From positions 977,501-1,041,500 of the forward strand of contig NZ_UWOP01000001.1 of the NCBI RefSeq assembly GCF_900604485.1: a stretch of DNA of 64,000 bases, in the 5' to 3' direction. Below are positions 54,734 to 63,326 of this stretch, one piece after another. How positions within the stretch are numbered: the first letter of the stretch is position 1; every line of letters starts with the position of its first letter. The notes below the pieces were generated by a model. The model was not told the DNA's origin. It searched no databases and saw only the letters and a list, made by a program, of their open reading frames with translations. The translations under genes were made by a program, and so were the position numbers. This DNA comes from Enterococcus mediterraneensis (GTDB taxonomy: Bacteria > Bacillota > Bacilli > Lactobacillales > Enterococcaceae).

Positions 54734-54776
54734 AAAACGAGTCTTTCAGCTTAGCGCTGAGAGGCTCGTTTTTATT
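54734..54776 (+). terminator. Terminator after ohr
   Basis: ACGAGTCTTTCAGC and GCTGAGAGGCTCGT pair imperfectly with T-rich sequence following. Confidence 0.7.
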
Positions 54777-54827
54777 TTATACGGAAATATTTCGACCAGT
54801 TTCAAAATCAGAATGTCAAACTTCTGT

Positions 54828-55082
54828 CTACTTTATACCAATTTTTTCGGCTTCTGTCAGAGCGTTTTGCACCTCTGGATGATACCCGTATTTTTTCAAA
54901 AATGTCACGATTTCTTCCAATTCATTTGCCGCAAAAGCTTTTTTCTGACAATAAACAACATTCCTAAAAGGAAAACCTTTTTTTCGTGTTTGATAGACAT
55001 AACAAAGCCCGCTTGCCATTTCGATAGGAACGACCTTTTCGCAGTTCTCTTCGACAAGCGCAAAAAGTGTTTGCCAATCCAA
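54828..55082 (-). CDS. Hypothetical protein of 84 residues
   Basis: Not recognised. The start is a TTG at 55082 with GGGAG 8 bases upstream, as no ATG fits. The protein looks soluble, with a C-terminal helical part (LEEIVTFLKKYGYHPEVQNA). It sits alone between ohr and the gluconokinase operon. Confidence 0.5.
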   Translation of the reverse strand: MDWQTLFALVEENCEKVVPIEMASGLCYVYQTRKKGFPFRNVVYCQKKAFAANELEEIVTFLKKYGYHPEVQNALTEAEKIGIK

Positions 55083-55210
55083 TTTCTACACTCCCTTTTC
55101 ATCAATTAGACTAGATTATAATCCAAACGATGATAAAAGACTAGCATCTTATTTGAGGTTAAGAATTTTTTTAGAATAGCCGGTTTTTCGAATGACAAGC
55201 TGCTGTTCGC

Positions 55211-56584
55211 CTATTCAAAATAAGTCGAAAAGAGTTGTTCGTACTCTTCTTTTGCAGCAGGATCGCTGACAAAGTGCTGTTTAGGGTCTTTCCGCTGATT
55301 TTTTTGCGGATATAGTAAATAGTACAGACCAAAAACAGGTTCATTTTTTTCCGAAAGCAGACAGTCTGCGCCTAAAATATCTGCTGTCAATTGACCCAAA
55401 GCTTCCGTTCTAAAAAAACCGCCGCTGATAGCTAGATGGTCACTTGTTTCCACCATTTTGGCTAATATTTTGAGATTCATCAAGATTCCTTCTGCAATAC
55501 TGCGGGCAATGTCTTGTTTCGTATGTTTGATGGTCAGATATTTCAACTGTGCTGATACATCATTACGCCAAAAAGGAGCCCGTTCGCCATTGATATACGG
55601 ATGAAAGCGCAAGCCGTTTGCTCCTTGCGGTGATTTTTCCAGCCACTTTGGCAGCTGTTCAAAAAAGTTTTCATCAAAAAGCTGATTTTGTGCCCATTCC
55701 AACACACATCCGCCGTTATTGGAGGGCGCACCCACTACATAGAATTCTTCGTTCAAATAATAGCAGAAGTTCTGTTGACTGCTTTCAAAATGGGGATGAT
55801 CCGTCACTTTTCTGATAGCGGCGCTCGTACCAATCGTTAAACTGTCGCTGATCCCAGTCGAACGGTAACTGGCATACGCCGCCAAACACCCGTCACTGGC
55901 CCCAGCCAAGATCATTGTACCTGCGTTGAGTTCCAATTCTTCCGCAACGTTTTTTTGGATGGGAAACATTGCTGTCGAGTCTACGATCTCAGCCAATTGA
56001 TCTTCTTGGATTTTTAAATAGTCCAAGATTTCTTCATCCCATGTCAATTCTGTTGTATGGAACAATCCAGTCGCCGAAGCTGTCGAACGATCGATCCGAT
56101 AACTGCCTGTAAAAAAGTTCAGGATCAGTTCTTTAAAACCATAATATCGGGTCCGGGGGCCATACTGCTTAGTTTGCTGGAAATACAAAATCTTAGCAAA
56201 GGGCGACATTGGGTGGATCGGTGTCCCGCTCTTTAAATAAAAGCGGGTTGCTTCTGGTGTTTTTTTGAATGCCTCGATTGTTTCTTCTGCTTGATTATCA
56301 GACCAGATAAATATTTTTTCATACTTGCCGTCAACTACTGGCATACAGCTGTGCATCGGGACACTGAATCCGATAGTACTGATTTTCTCTCTGAAAGATT
56401 CAGGAATTTGTTTGATGCCCTCAATGACTCCTTGCAAGACATCCTCTGCTTTTTGATAGTTTTGTTTGTTTTCATAATAGGTGGCTAATTCGACAGCTGT
56501 TTTGAATCGTACGTCGTCTTCAGCGATCACGCCGAATTTGATGGCGGTCGTGCCGATATCGATCCCTAAAAAATACTGTTCCAT
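55211..56584 (-). CDS. gntK: FGGY-family gluconokinase-like kinase
   Basis: Phosphorylates D-gluconate to 6-phosphogluconate. The 457-residue protein shows the N-terminal ATPase strand GIDIGTTAIKFG, PMHSCMPV, SGTPIHPMSP, GASDG, TIGTSAAIR, GAPSNNGG and HPYINGERAPFW, which match B. subtilis GntK better than xylulokinase or glycerol kinase as I recall them. It is the last gene of the unit EIIC-GH1-kinase. Read with those neighbours it suggests that gluconate is released by the GH1 enzyme. 6-phosphogluconate would feed the pentose phosphate route and phosphoketolase. Confidence 0.82.
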   Translation of the reverse strand: MEQYFLGIDIGTTAIKFGVIAEDDVRFKTAVELATYYENKQNYQKAEDVLQGVIEGIKQIPESFREKISTIGFSVPMHSCMPVVDGKYEKIFIWSDNQAEETIEAFKKTPEATRFYLKSGTPIHPMSPFAKILYFQQTKQYGPRTRYYGFKELILNFFTGSYRIDRSTASATGLFHTTELTWDEEILDYLKIQEDQLAEIVDSTAMFPIQKNVAEELELNAGTMILAGASDGCLAAYASYRSTGISDSLTIGTSAAIRKVTDHPHFESSQQNFCYYLNEEFYVVGAPSNNGGCVLEWAQNQLFDENFFEQLPKWLEKSPQGANGLRFHPYINGERAPFWRNDVSAQLKYLTIKHTKQDIARSIAEGILMNLKILAKMVETSDHLAISGGFFRTEALGQLTADILGADCLLSEKNEPVFGLYYLLYPQKNQRKDPKQHFVSDPAAKEEYEQLFSTYFE

Positions 56585-56681
56585 TTTCCCACTTCCCTTC
56601 TCGACAGATAGCTGAAAAGTTCCTGCTCATTTGTTAAGCTGACTGCTTTTACTTGCGATCATCTATAAAATAGTTTCATGT

Positions 56682-56723
56682 AAAACGGGCAGACATCGAT
56701 CAAAGATCAATTTCTACCCGCCA
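56682..56723 (-). terminator. Hairpin after the GH1 gene
   Basis: CGGG-AGA and TCT-CCCG arms with inner ATCGATC/GATCAAT pairing, followed by TTTTA on the minus strand. It would lower, not abolish, read-through into the kinase gene. Confidence 0.55.
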
Positions 56724-56725
56724 TA

Positions 56726-58144
56726 TTATCTATAAAGTTTTTCCTCTTCTGCTTCCAGTATGCGATCATCGATCAACGAACGGTACCAATACGCGGATTT
56801 TTTCAGAGAACGGGTACGTTCTTCGTTTAATTCGATACGAACCAGACCATAACGATTTTTAAAGGCATTCATTGGCGACACGCAATCAGTAAAGGCCCAG
56901 AGCATATAGCCCTCGCAATTGGCGCCATCTGCCACAGCCTTCAATAAATAGCGCAAGTGCTGGCTGATGAAATCGATACGGTAATCATCTTCTACCATAC
57001 CTTGTTCGTTTTGGTAGTTTTCTTCATTTTCCCGACCCATGCCGTTTTCAGTTACCAGCCAAGGAATATTATGATAATTATTTTTCAGATACATCGCCAT
57101 ATCATACATGATTTGCGGATAGATCTCCCAGCCGCGGGAATTGTTCATTTTTTTCCCTGGCAGATCGAATACTTCATAGTACATTTCCGGATGGAATGGC
57201 ATTTCTGGATTCCATTGATAACGAGGAGCTCTCACACGCTTCGGATAATACTGATTGACCCCTAAAAAATCAACTGTATTTTCTTTGATGATCGCCAATT
57301 CCTCTGGCGTCGGATCAAAATAGATCTCGTGTTCTTGGCAAAGCTCGATCAATTTTTGCGGATACACACCATTGACCATTGGATCAAAATAGACACGGTT
57401 GAAGAACAGATCGTACATCTCTGCTGCTTTTTGATCCTCCGCTGAATTTGAACGAGGATAGACCATCTCCGGATTCAGCACACAACCGATCCTGCCGCCA
57501 TAATTTCCGGCGTGATAGATTGCTACCGCTTTTGCTGTCGCTAAAACTTTGTGATAGTTCCACAGCATCCATTTTTTCGTGTTTTGTTCATGAGGCCAGC
57601 GTACCGCATCTAAATAGCAGCGAGTTTGCACAACGATCGGTTCGTTGAAGGTAAACCAATGTTTGACCCGATCACCGTAACGTTCAAAAGCGATCCGCGC
57701 ATACTCTGCATATAATTCAACGACTTTTTTTGATGACCAGCCATCGTATTTCTCCATTAAATAAGACGGCAGTTCATAATGTTCCAAGCAAAGCATCGGT
57801 TCCACACCGGCGGCCAATAATGCATCCACCATGTCGCTGATGTGCTGCGCGTATTCTTCATCAACTACCAGATTTTCATAATCAGTGAAAAAACGTGCCC
57901 AGTTGATCGACGTACGATAATGTGTCAAGTGGATCTCTTTCATCAGATCGACATCATCTTGGTATTTTTCCATAAAATTCGTAGCCACTGCTGGACCATA
58001 TCCATTATGCCACACAAAAGTTTCTTCTTTATACCAGCTGTCTAGGAATGAATCTTGTCCATCTTTTTTCCCATGCCAGCCTTCTGTTTGCCAAGCCGAC
58101 GAAGCGGCGCCGATAATAAAATTTTCAGGTATAGCGATTTTCAT
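56726..58144 (-). CDS. GH1 (6-phospho-)beta-glucosidase
   Basis: The 472-residue hydrolase has the acid/base TFNEP (E168) and the nucleophile TENGMG (E366), with the N-terminal GAASSAWQTEG motif. In the last ~50 residues the S-x(5)-K-N-R-Y-G segment occupies the phosphate-binding loop of 6-phospho-beta-glycosidases with Ser, Lys and Tyr present, though the Lys is one place off, so phospho-substrate preference is likely but not certain. It lies 14 bases after the EIIC gene and before the kinase. AAGGAGG precedes the ATG. Confidence 0.88.
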   Translation of the reverse strand: MKIAIPENFIIGAASSAWQTEGWHGKKDGQDSFLDSWYKEETFVWHNGYGPAVATNFMEKYQDDVDLMKEIHLTHYRTSINWARFFTDYENLVVDEEYAQHISDMVDALLAAGVEPMLCLEHYELPSYLMEKYDGWSSKKVVELYAEYARIAFERYGDRVKHWFTFNEPIVVQTRCYLDAVRWPHEQNTKKWMLWNYHKVLATAKAVAIYHAGNYGGRIGCVLNPEMVYPRSNSAEDQKAAEMYDLFFNRVYFDPMVNGVYPQKLIELCQEHEIYFDPTPEELAIIKENTVDFLGVNQYYPKRVRAPRYQWNPEMPFHPEMYYEVFDLPGKKMNNSRGWEIYPQIMYDMAMYLKNNYHNIPWLVTENGMGRENEENYQNEQGMVEDDYRIDFISQHLRYLLKAVADGANCEGYMLWAFTDCVSPMNAFKNRYGLVRIELNEERTRSLKKSAYWYRSLIDDRILEAEEEKLYR

Positions 58145-58158
58145 AATGTCCTCCTTGA

Positions 58159-59466
58159 TTAAGCAACTTCATTGCGTGTACGATTCATGACTTTTACAAA
58201 TGGCAGATAGATCAAGATCGATACTACGATACACACGATTTGTGTAATGACCGCTCCGATATCACCTGCTGTTGCCAAATATGCGTTGACGATCGGCGGC
58301 ATTGGCCACGGCACCATCACGACTGCTTTGGCAGCAAAGCCCATTGTTGTTGCTATATATCCGATCGTACCAGTGATCAGCGGTGTGATGACAAATGGGA
58401 TCGCCAAGATCGGATTCAGCATGATCGGCATTCCGAAGATCACAGGTTCATTGATATTGAAGATTCCCGGCGCCAAAGAAAGCTTTGTGATCTGACGCAT
58501 ATCTTCCCGTTTTCCGACTAATAAGATCGCGACTAGCAACCCAATCGTGACACCTGAACCACCCATATTCATATACATATCCCAAAATGGCATCGTAATG
58601 ATATTTGGTACTTCTTTACCAGCTTCAAACGCTTCGGTATTGACGGCGATCGCTGCCAGCAATAATGGCTCGCGGATCGGTTTGACCATTTGATTTCCGT
58701 GGATCCCGATAACCCAAAAGATTTGAGCAATAAACATCAGCAGCAATATTCCAGGAAGACCTTGAACGACGCCTTCTAAAGGCCGTTGAATAATATTATA
58801 AATAATATCATAGGCATAAGAACCGGTGATTGCCTTGATAATAAAGCCTAGTGTCGCGATGATCGCAACTGTTAAAATCGTTGGGAACAATGCCGAAAAA
58901 CTAGAAGCCACATTTGCGGGCACCGTCTCAGGCATCTTTAACTGCAATTTCTTTTGACGGCCTAACCAACAATATAATTCAATGGAGATGATCGCAACGA
59001 ACATCCCTAAAAACAAACCCTTCGTATCCGTATACTGTTTTGCCAAAACATTTTCCGCTATGACTGTTGTATCATTATTAACAAATTCATAGACTGTCGG
59101 ATTCACCGAAAGATAGGACATGACTGCCACGACTCCCGGAAAGATCCCTTTGACATTATTCAATTTCGCCAATTCGATCCCAATCAAAAATACCGCATAG
59201 ATGGTTAAAAAGCTCAATGTCACATAACTAATAGCTGAAGATATCGGTTTCAAATCCTCTAAAAACCGCAGAGCATTGATCTGTGCCAATCCATTTTCCG
59301 AATCAAAAACCATCGCTGAAAACAATGTCCCGAATGCTCCTGTGATAATGACAGGGATCAATGAAGCAAATGCGTCTTTGATCACCTTGATGTAGCGCAG
59401 ACTATTGATTTTTGTGGCAAATTTCCCTAATATATTTGCCAATTTATCCATAAAACCTGTTTCCAT
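58159..59466 (-). CDS. PTS lactose/cellobiose-type EIIC component
   Basis: Sugar-specific membrane component of 435 residues with about ten helices. The conserved PGIFNINEPVIFGMPIMLNP loop marks the Lac/Cel EIIC family, and GIHGNQMVKPI is the region after helix 7. No EIIA or EIIB lies in this unit; they could come from the neighbouring operon (63.0-63.7 kb). The neighbours point to a beta-glucoside with a gluconate moiety. ATG follows AAAGGGGAAG. Confidence 0.88.
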   Translation of the reverse strand: METGFMDKLANILGKFATKINSLRYIKVIKDAFASLIPVIITGAFGTLFSAMVFDSENGLAQINALRFLEDLKPISSAISYVTLSFLTIYAVFLIGIELAKLNNVKGIFPGVVAVMSYLSVNPTVYEFVNNDTTVIAENVLAKQYTDTKGLFLGMFVAIISIELYCWLGRQKKLQLKMPETVPANVASSFSALFPTILTVAIIATLGFIIKAITGSYAYDIIYNIIQRPLEGVVQGLPGILLLMFIAQIFWVIGIHGNQMVKPIREPLLLAAIAVNTEAFEAGKEVPNIITMPFWDMYMNMGGSGVTIGLLVAILLVGKREDMRQITKLSLAPGIFNINEPVIFGMPIMLNPILAIPFVITPLITGTIGYIATTMGFAAKAVVMVPWPMPPIVNAYLATAGDIGAVITQIVCIVVSILIYLPFVKVMNRTRNEVA

Positions 59467-59622
59467 TTAATTCTTCCCCTTTCAGTCTACTACTTGGTCA
59501 CACGTCTTGGAACTGTAAATTATATTTTTCCTTAAAAACGTATGTCCTTCTTGCTGGATAGTTCATTTTTCCCAATAACTCACTGCGTATCTTTTATCAG
59601 AAAACTTTCACAAACGCACGAA

Positions 59623-59636
59623 ATACAACGCTTACA
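59623..59636 (-). promoter_or_regulatory. cre-like site upstream of the EIIC-GH1-kinase unit
   Basis: TGTAAGCGTTGTAT on the minus strand differs at two positions from the cre consensus. It lies about 160 bases before the EIIC start. Confidence 0.45.
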
Positions 59637-59690
59637 ATATTGGGTTTTTAAATAATAAGAATTTTTGTGGATAATTATTTCTGCCAAAAG

Positions 59691-59735
59691 AAAAAGTCAT
59701 CTGATGTATGTACTATAAAATACATCAGATGACTT
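59691..59735 (-). terminator. Perfect 16-bp palindromic hairpin after the FadR-type gene
   Basis: AAGTCATCTGATGTAT (59694-59709) and its exact complement (59720-59735), then TTTTTC on the minus strand. The arms share the 11-mer TCATCTGATGT with the promoter region of the regulator gene, so it may also be an operator. Confidence 0.8.
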
Positions 59736-59742
59736 GTCAATA

Positions 59743-60447
59743 TCATTTGTTACCGATTTCATTTTTTTGATGAATAATCGCATTTAATTGTTTGCGGTTG
59801 TTTGCCATGTGAATCGTCATAGCATCCAATGCGCCGGTTTCATCGTGTTTTCCGATCGCTTCAGTTATATCTTTATGCATATCGATCGTCTCGATTTTGA
59901 GGTGCTGGATATCATAATTTTTATTGAATAAGGCGATTGCTTCGTTAATGATCGGTACGATATGAAACAGTGCGACATTGCCGCTTGCTTCTGCAATCGT
60001 CGTATGGAAATCAATATCCAATTCAACATGCCGTTTATCGTTTTGATAAAAGGATTCTTCGATCTCAATTCTCAATCGATTCATTTTTTCGATTTGTTCA
60101 TTTGTCGCATGTTTTGCAGCTAGTGCAGCCATTTTAGGTTCCAGCAGATATCTTAGCTCAAATAGATCTGAAATCATTTTATCTTGGTCTTTGATCAACG
60201 AAAAACCTAATGGATCAGTCGCGATTCCTCGTTTGCTGCTGATGAAGGTACCAGCGCCTTGACGCACTTCCAATACATTTCTTGAGGCCAATGCTTTTAC
60301 CGATTCCCGTACTGTGCTGCGACCAACATCTAATTGCTGAGACAGTTCATACTCATTAGGCAACTTCATACCCACATCCAGATCATTCTCATTGATATAG
60401 CGGATGATCTTATCTACTGTTTTATCTACCAGCGTTTTGTTTTCCAT
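59743..60447 (-). CDS. FadR-subfamily GntR transcriptional regulator
   Basis: The 234-residue regulator has the N-terminal winged helix (LPNEYELSQQLDVGRSTVRE) and a C-terminal helical FCD domain (DLFELRYLLEPKMAALAAKH). FCD regulators bind organic acids such as gluconate, lactate or glucarate. It lies directly upstream of the EIIC-GH1-gluconokinase unit and is the likely regulator of it; gluconate, a phosphogluconate or an aldobionate is the inferred effector. It has its own promoter with a dyad over the -10. Confidence 0.85.
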   Translation of the reverse strand: MENKTLVDKTVDKIIRYINENDLDVGMKLPNEYELSQQLDVGRSTVRESVKALASRNVLEVRQGAGTFISSKRGIATDPLGFSLIKDQDKMISDLFELRYLLEPKMAALAAKHATNEQIEKMNRLRIEIEESFYQNDKRHVELDIDFHTTIAEASGNVALFHIVPIINEAIALFNKNYDIQHLKIETIDMHKDITEAIGKHDETGALDAMTIHMANNRKQLNAIIHQKNEIGNK

Positions 60448-60479
60448 GTGTTTACTCCTTTCTTAAATTCATCTGATGT

Positions 60480-60513
60480 CTATCATTTTAACTGATAGCA
60501 CAAGTAAACACAA
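60480..60513 (-). promoter_or_regulatory. Promoter and dyad of the FadR-type regulator gene
   Basis: CTATCA (60480-60485) and TGATAG (60493-60498) flank the -10 TAAAAT (60485-60490); the -35 TTGTGT (60508-60513) is 17 bases away. Such a site suits autoregulation. Confidence 0.55.
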
Positions 60514-60600
60514 ATCCGTTCGCTGGTTTCCTAATTGGAGTTGTTAGTTATCTTTTCGATTATTTTTCTATATCAGAAAATAATACCATTCACTTTACAA

Positions 60601-60636
60601 AAAAACTGACGACCACTATGTAGCGGTCGTCAGTTG
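60601..60636 (-). terminator. Terminator after the second EIIC gene
   Basis: AACTGACGACC and GGTCGTCAGTT pair perfectly; TTTTT follows on the minus strand. Confidence 0.9.
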
Positions 60637-60639
60637 CTT

Positions 60640-61908
60640 TTAAACTTCTGCGTCTGGTTGACGGTCCAATACTTTCAAGAATGGGAACCAAATGATTGCT
60701 ACGATCACAAAGTCAATCACTTGCAGTAATCCGCCCAGCCAAGAGTTTGTCGCTAAGATACCGCTGGCGATGATCGGAACGGTCCAAGGAACAGAAACAC
60801 CGGTAGGAGCTGGCACAAGTCCTGCTACCATTACAAAGTAGTTCAATGTTGTCACTACTAATGGAGCCAAAACCCAAGGAATCAAGATCGTTGCGTTCAA
60901 GACGATTGGCAAACCGAAGATCATAGGTTCGTTTACGTTGAAGATACCAGGTCCTAATGCTAGACGACCGATATCTTTGTATTGTTTTTTCTTCATGATA
61001 AAGACTAACATCACAACTACTGCCAACGTCATACCCGAACCACCTAAACCAACAGTGAATGTTTCCATAAATGGTTTTGTGATGATGTGAGGTAATGGAT
61101 CGCCAGCTTTATACGCGTCTAAATTATCCAGCATCAATGTGTTCCAGATTGGGTCCATCACTGAGTTGACAATGATTTGACCATGTAAACCAAAGAACCA
61201 TAAAAATTGAACAAAGAACAATGCGATCAATGTCGCTGGCAAGCTGCTTCCTAAACCAGTCAATGGTTTTTGGATCACTTCATAGATTACGTCGTGCAAG
61301 TTTACGTCAAATACACCCGTTACGATGGCATTGATGATCAAGAAAACACTCAATGTCAAAATCGCTGGGATCAATGCGGCAAATGATTTGGTAACTGCTG
61401 GCGGAACACCGTCAGGCATGCGGATTTGCCACCCGCGTTTTGTAATACGGCAATAAATTTCAGCCGCTAAGAATGATGCAAGCATCCCGATAAACATCCC
61501 TTTAGCACCAAGACGGTCAAGGCTTAAAATATTCCCAACGGTTTCTCCGCTTTCTGTTACTGTAAAGAAAGGTGTCAATATCAAGAAGCTAGCAAGAGAG
61601 ACAGCGCCTCCAAAAACTCCTTCAACATCATATGATTTAGATAAATAATAGCCAATACCAAACGTTACAAATACACTCATAATACTCATTGTTGCGTTTT
61701 GTCCGTTTCCGAATAAATTAGACAACGTTCCTTTTGTAGCGTCGTTGAAAAACGGCAAGTTATTGATTACGACTACGATCGATCCGAACATAGTCAAAGG
61801 AAACGCTAACATAAATGCGTCACGCAACACTGTCAAATAACGGTTCTGTCCCAGCCAATTTGCTAGGGGCATAATTTTTTCACTGATTTTATCCATGAAC
61901 CCATTCAC
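60640..61908 (-). CDS. PTS lactose/cellobiose-type EIIC component, second copy
   Basis: A 422-residue EIIC, again with PGIFNVNEPMIFGLPIVLN and GLHGQIIVNSV, only distantly similar to the copy at 58159. It starts at a GTG (61908) with AGGAG 9 bases upstream. It stands alone between two terminators, downstream of its own promoter, cre-like site and dyad. With the EIIA, EIIB and GH1 genes at 63.0-64 kb and the HutC-type regulator between, it would complete a beta-glucoside PTS split into separate transcription units. Confidence 0.88.
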   Translation of the reverse strand: MNGFMDKISEKIMPLANWLGQNRYLTVLRDAFMLAFPLTMFGSIVVVINNLPFFNDATKGTLSNLFGNGQNATMSIMSVFVTFGIGYYLSKSYDVEGVFGGAVSLASFLILTPFFTVTESGETVGNILSLDRLGAKGMFIGMLASFLAAEIYCRITKRGWQIRMPDGVPPAVTKSFAALIPAILTLSVFLIINAIVTGVFDVNLHDVIYEVIQKPLTGLGSSLPATLIALFFVQFLWFFGLHGQIIVNSVMDPIWNTLMLDNLDAYKAGDPLPHIITKPFMETFTVGLGGSGMTLAVVVMLVFIMKKKQYKDIGRLALGPGIFNVNEPMIFGLPIVLNATILIPWVLAPLVVTTLNYFVMVAGLVPAPTGVSVPWTVPIIASGILATNSWLGGLLQVIDFVIVAIIWFPFLKVLDRQPDAEV

Positions 61909-61934
61909 AAAAATCCACTCCTCTTATTTCTTTT

Positions 61935-61948
61935 AGTAATCGATTACA
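61935..61948. promoter_or_regulatory. cre-like site upstream of the second EIIC
   Basis: The minus strand reads TGTAATCGATTACT, one mismatch from the cre consensus, starting 7 bases downstream of the -10 box. Confidence 0.6.
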
Positions 61949-61954
61949 AATGTA

Positions 61955-61983
61955 ATAATATCATGGTATCTTATATAAGTCTA
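61955..61983 (-). promoter_or_regulatory. Promoter of the second EIIC
   Basis: TAGACT, 17 bases and TATTAT on the minus strand. Confidence 0.55.
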
Positions 61984-62004
61984 TACTTTTTTAATAAAAG
62001 TATA
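61982..62004. promoter_or_regulatory. 9-bp dyad, candidate operator of the HutC-type regulator
   Basis: TATACTTTT, 5 bases, AAAAGTATA is a perfect inverted repeat abutting the -35 box of the second EIIC promoter. The nearby GntR/HutC-type regulator is its likely binder. Confidence 0.5.
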
Positions 62005-62114
62005 TTTTTATAACATAAATAAATTATATTAATTTTAATCCGCTTTCTTTTATAGGAAGTCTCACCAGTTTTGATAACGATTTGCTAATAAAAAAATGTT
62101 TAAATAACGAAATA

Positions 62115-62152
62115 AAAGATCTCCTTAAAGATAATCTTTAAGGAGATCTTTT
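62115..62152 (-). terminator. Terminator after the HutC-type regulator
   Basis: AAAAGATCTCCTTAAAGA and TCTTTAAGGAGATCTTTT pair perfectly around TAA; TTTTAT follows on the minus strand. Confidence 0.9.
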
Positions 62153-62159
62153 GAAGAAA

Positions 62160-62873
62160 TCAATTTCTGGTTAAGATCATTTCCGTCACAAATTTGTCAT
62201 AGCGATGAACGGAAACCGAATGTTCAAAGGCAGCTCCAGTGACAAGATAGCCGATTTGTTCAGCGACACCGACTGGATCTCCTTTTTCTAACGCCAATTC
62301 TTCTGCTTCAAAATCAGTTGCTTTACGGACTGTAATAGTTCGATGGCCGCTTTGGATCTTCAGGTGCAGCTCTTCTTCAATATATTCATAGATGGAGGCC
62401 TGTAATGTTTCCTTTTTCAAACCCGGAATTACATCGATAGGCATATGAGTCTCTTCAATAACCGTTGGGCTGCCATTGAGATAGCGGACACGATAAATAT
62501 GATAGACAAAATCATCTTCGGAAATATTCAATTTGTTCTGGATAAACGGATCTGCTTTGACTACTGAAAAATCAAGCACTTTACTGGTTACTTGCTTATC
62601 CGGATTCTCAGCTGTTTTTCCTCGAAATTGATTGATGATCGCGATACGGTCGATTTCTTTTTTCGACAAGTCTTTAACAAACGTTCCTGAACCGCGACGC
62701 TTGATGATCAGGCCTTCAGACACTAAAATATCCAATGCCTGTTTGATGGTCATCTTGCTGGCTTCATAGTGTGCCCCCAGATCTTTTTCAGAAGGCAGCT
62801 TGTCATTTGATTTATACTCTCCCGCCAATATCTTATTTCTCAAATCCCCAGAAATATGGATATATTTTTTCAT
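62160..62873 (-). CDS. HutC-subfamily GntR transcriptional regulator
   Basis: The 237-residue regulator has a winged helix (LPSEKDLGAHYEASKMTIKQ) and a C-terminal UTRA ligand domain (FVYHIYRVRYLNGSPTVIEE). Such proteins sense phosphorylated sugars in many PTS operons. Given the neighbours, a beta-glucoside phosphate is the likely ligand. AGAGGTGAT precedes the ATG, with a TAGACT...TATTAT promoter (spacer 18) upstream. Confidence 0.88.
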   Translation of the reverse strand: MKKYIHISGDLRNKILAGEYKSNDKLPSEKDLGAHYEASKMTIKQALDILVSEGLIIKRRGSGTFVKDLSKKEIDRIAIINQFRGKTAENPDKQVTSKVLDFSVVKADPFIQNKLNISEDDFVYHIYRVRYLNGSPTVIEETHMPIDVIPGLKKETLQASIYEYIEEELHLKIQSGHRTITVRKATDFEAEELALEKGDPVGVAEQIGYLVTGAAFEHSVSVHRYDKFVTEMILTRN

Positions 62874-62960
62874 AATAAATCACCTCTCTTATCACTGGTT
62901 TACATACTTAGATAATAACTTATTTAACTCACAAAAGTCTATTCCGATTCTGCTATAAAA

Positions 62961-62999
62961 GAAGAGGGATCAGAACACCTTCCTGCCCTGATCCCTCCT
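62961..62999 (-). terminator. Terminator after the EIIA gene
   Basis: GAGGGATCAG and CTGATCCCTC pair perfectly, followed by TTCTTTT on the minus strand. Confidence 0.85.
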
Positions 63000-63004
63000 A
63001 TATA

Positions 63005-63322
63005 TTATTTATTTGCCATTTTTTTGTAAATGTCAATGAGTTCTTTGGCTAGATCGGTAAAGGCTATCGCTGTCATCAAATGGTCTTGACTGTGCACAGT
63101 CAACAAAGTCACTTCCATATGATTTCCTTGTGCTTCTTGTGTCAGCATGTTGGTTTGCGCATGATGCGCTTCAACCAATGAGGCCTCTGCGTCTTTGATT
63201 TTTTGATCAGCAGTTTCAAAATCGCCTTCTTTTGCAGCTTGGATGGCTTCCATCGCGTCACTTTTGGCATTGCCGCCGTACATGATCAAGCCCATGATCG
63301 CTTCAAGATTTTGTTGTTCCAT
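63005..63322 (-). CDS. PTS lactose/cellobiose-type EIIA component
   Basis: The 105-residue helical protein carries the phosphorylated histidine in TVHSQDHLM (H77) and the family start QNLEAIMGLIMYGGNAKS. It relays phosphate from HPr to EIIB. It lies 4 bases after the EIIB gene. It may also supply the orphan EIIC genes nearby. AAGGGA ribosome site. Confidence 0.92.
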   Translation of the reverse strand: MEQQNLEAIMGLIMYGGNAKSDAMEAIQAAKEGDFETADQKIKDAEASLVEAHHAQTNMLTQEAQGNHMEVTLLTVHSQDHLMTAIAFTDLAKELIDIYKKMANK

Positions 63323-63326
63323 GTGT

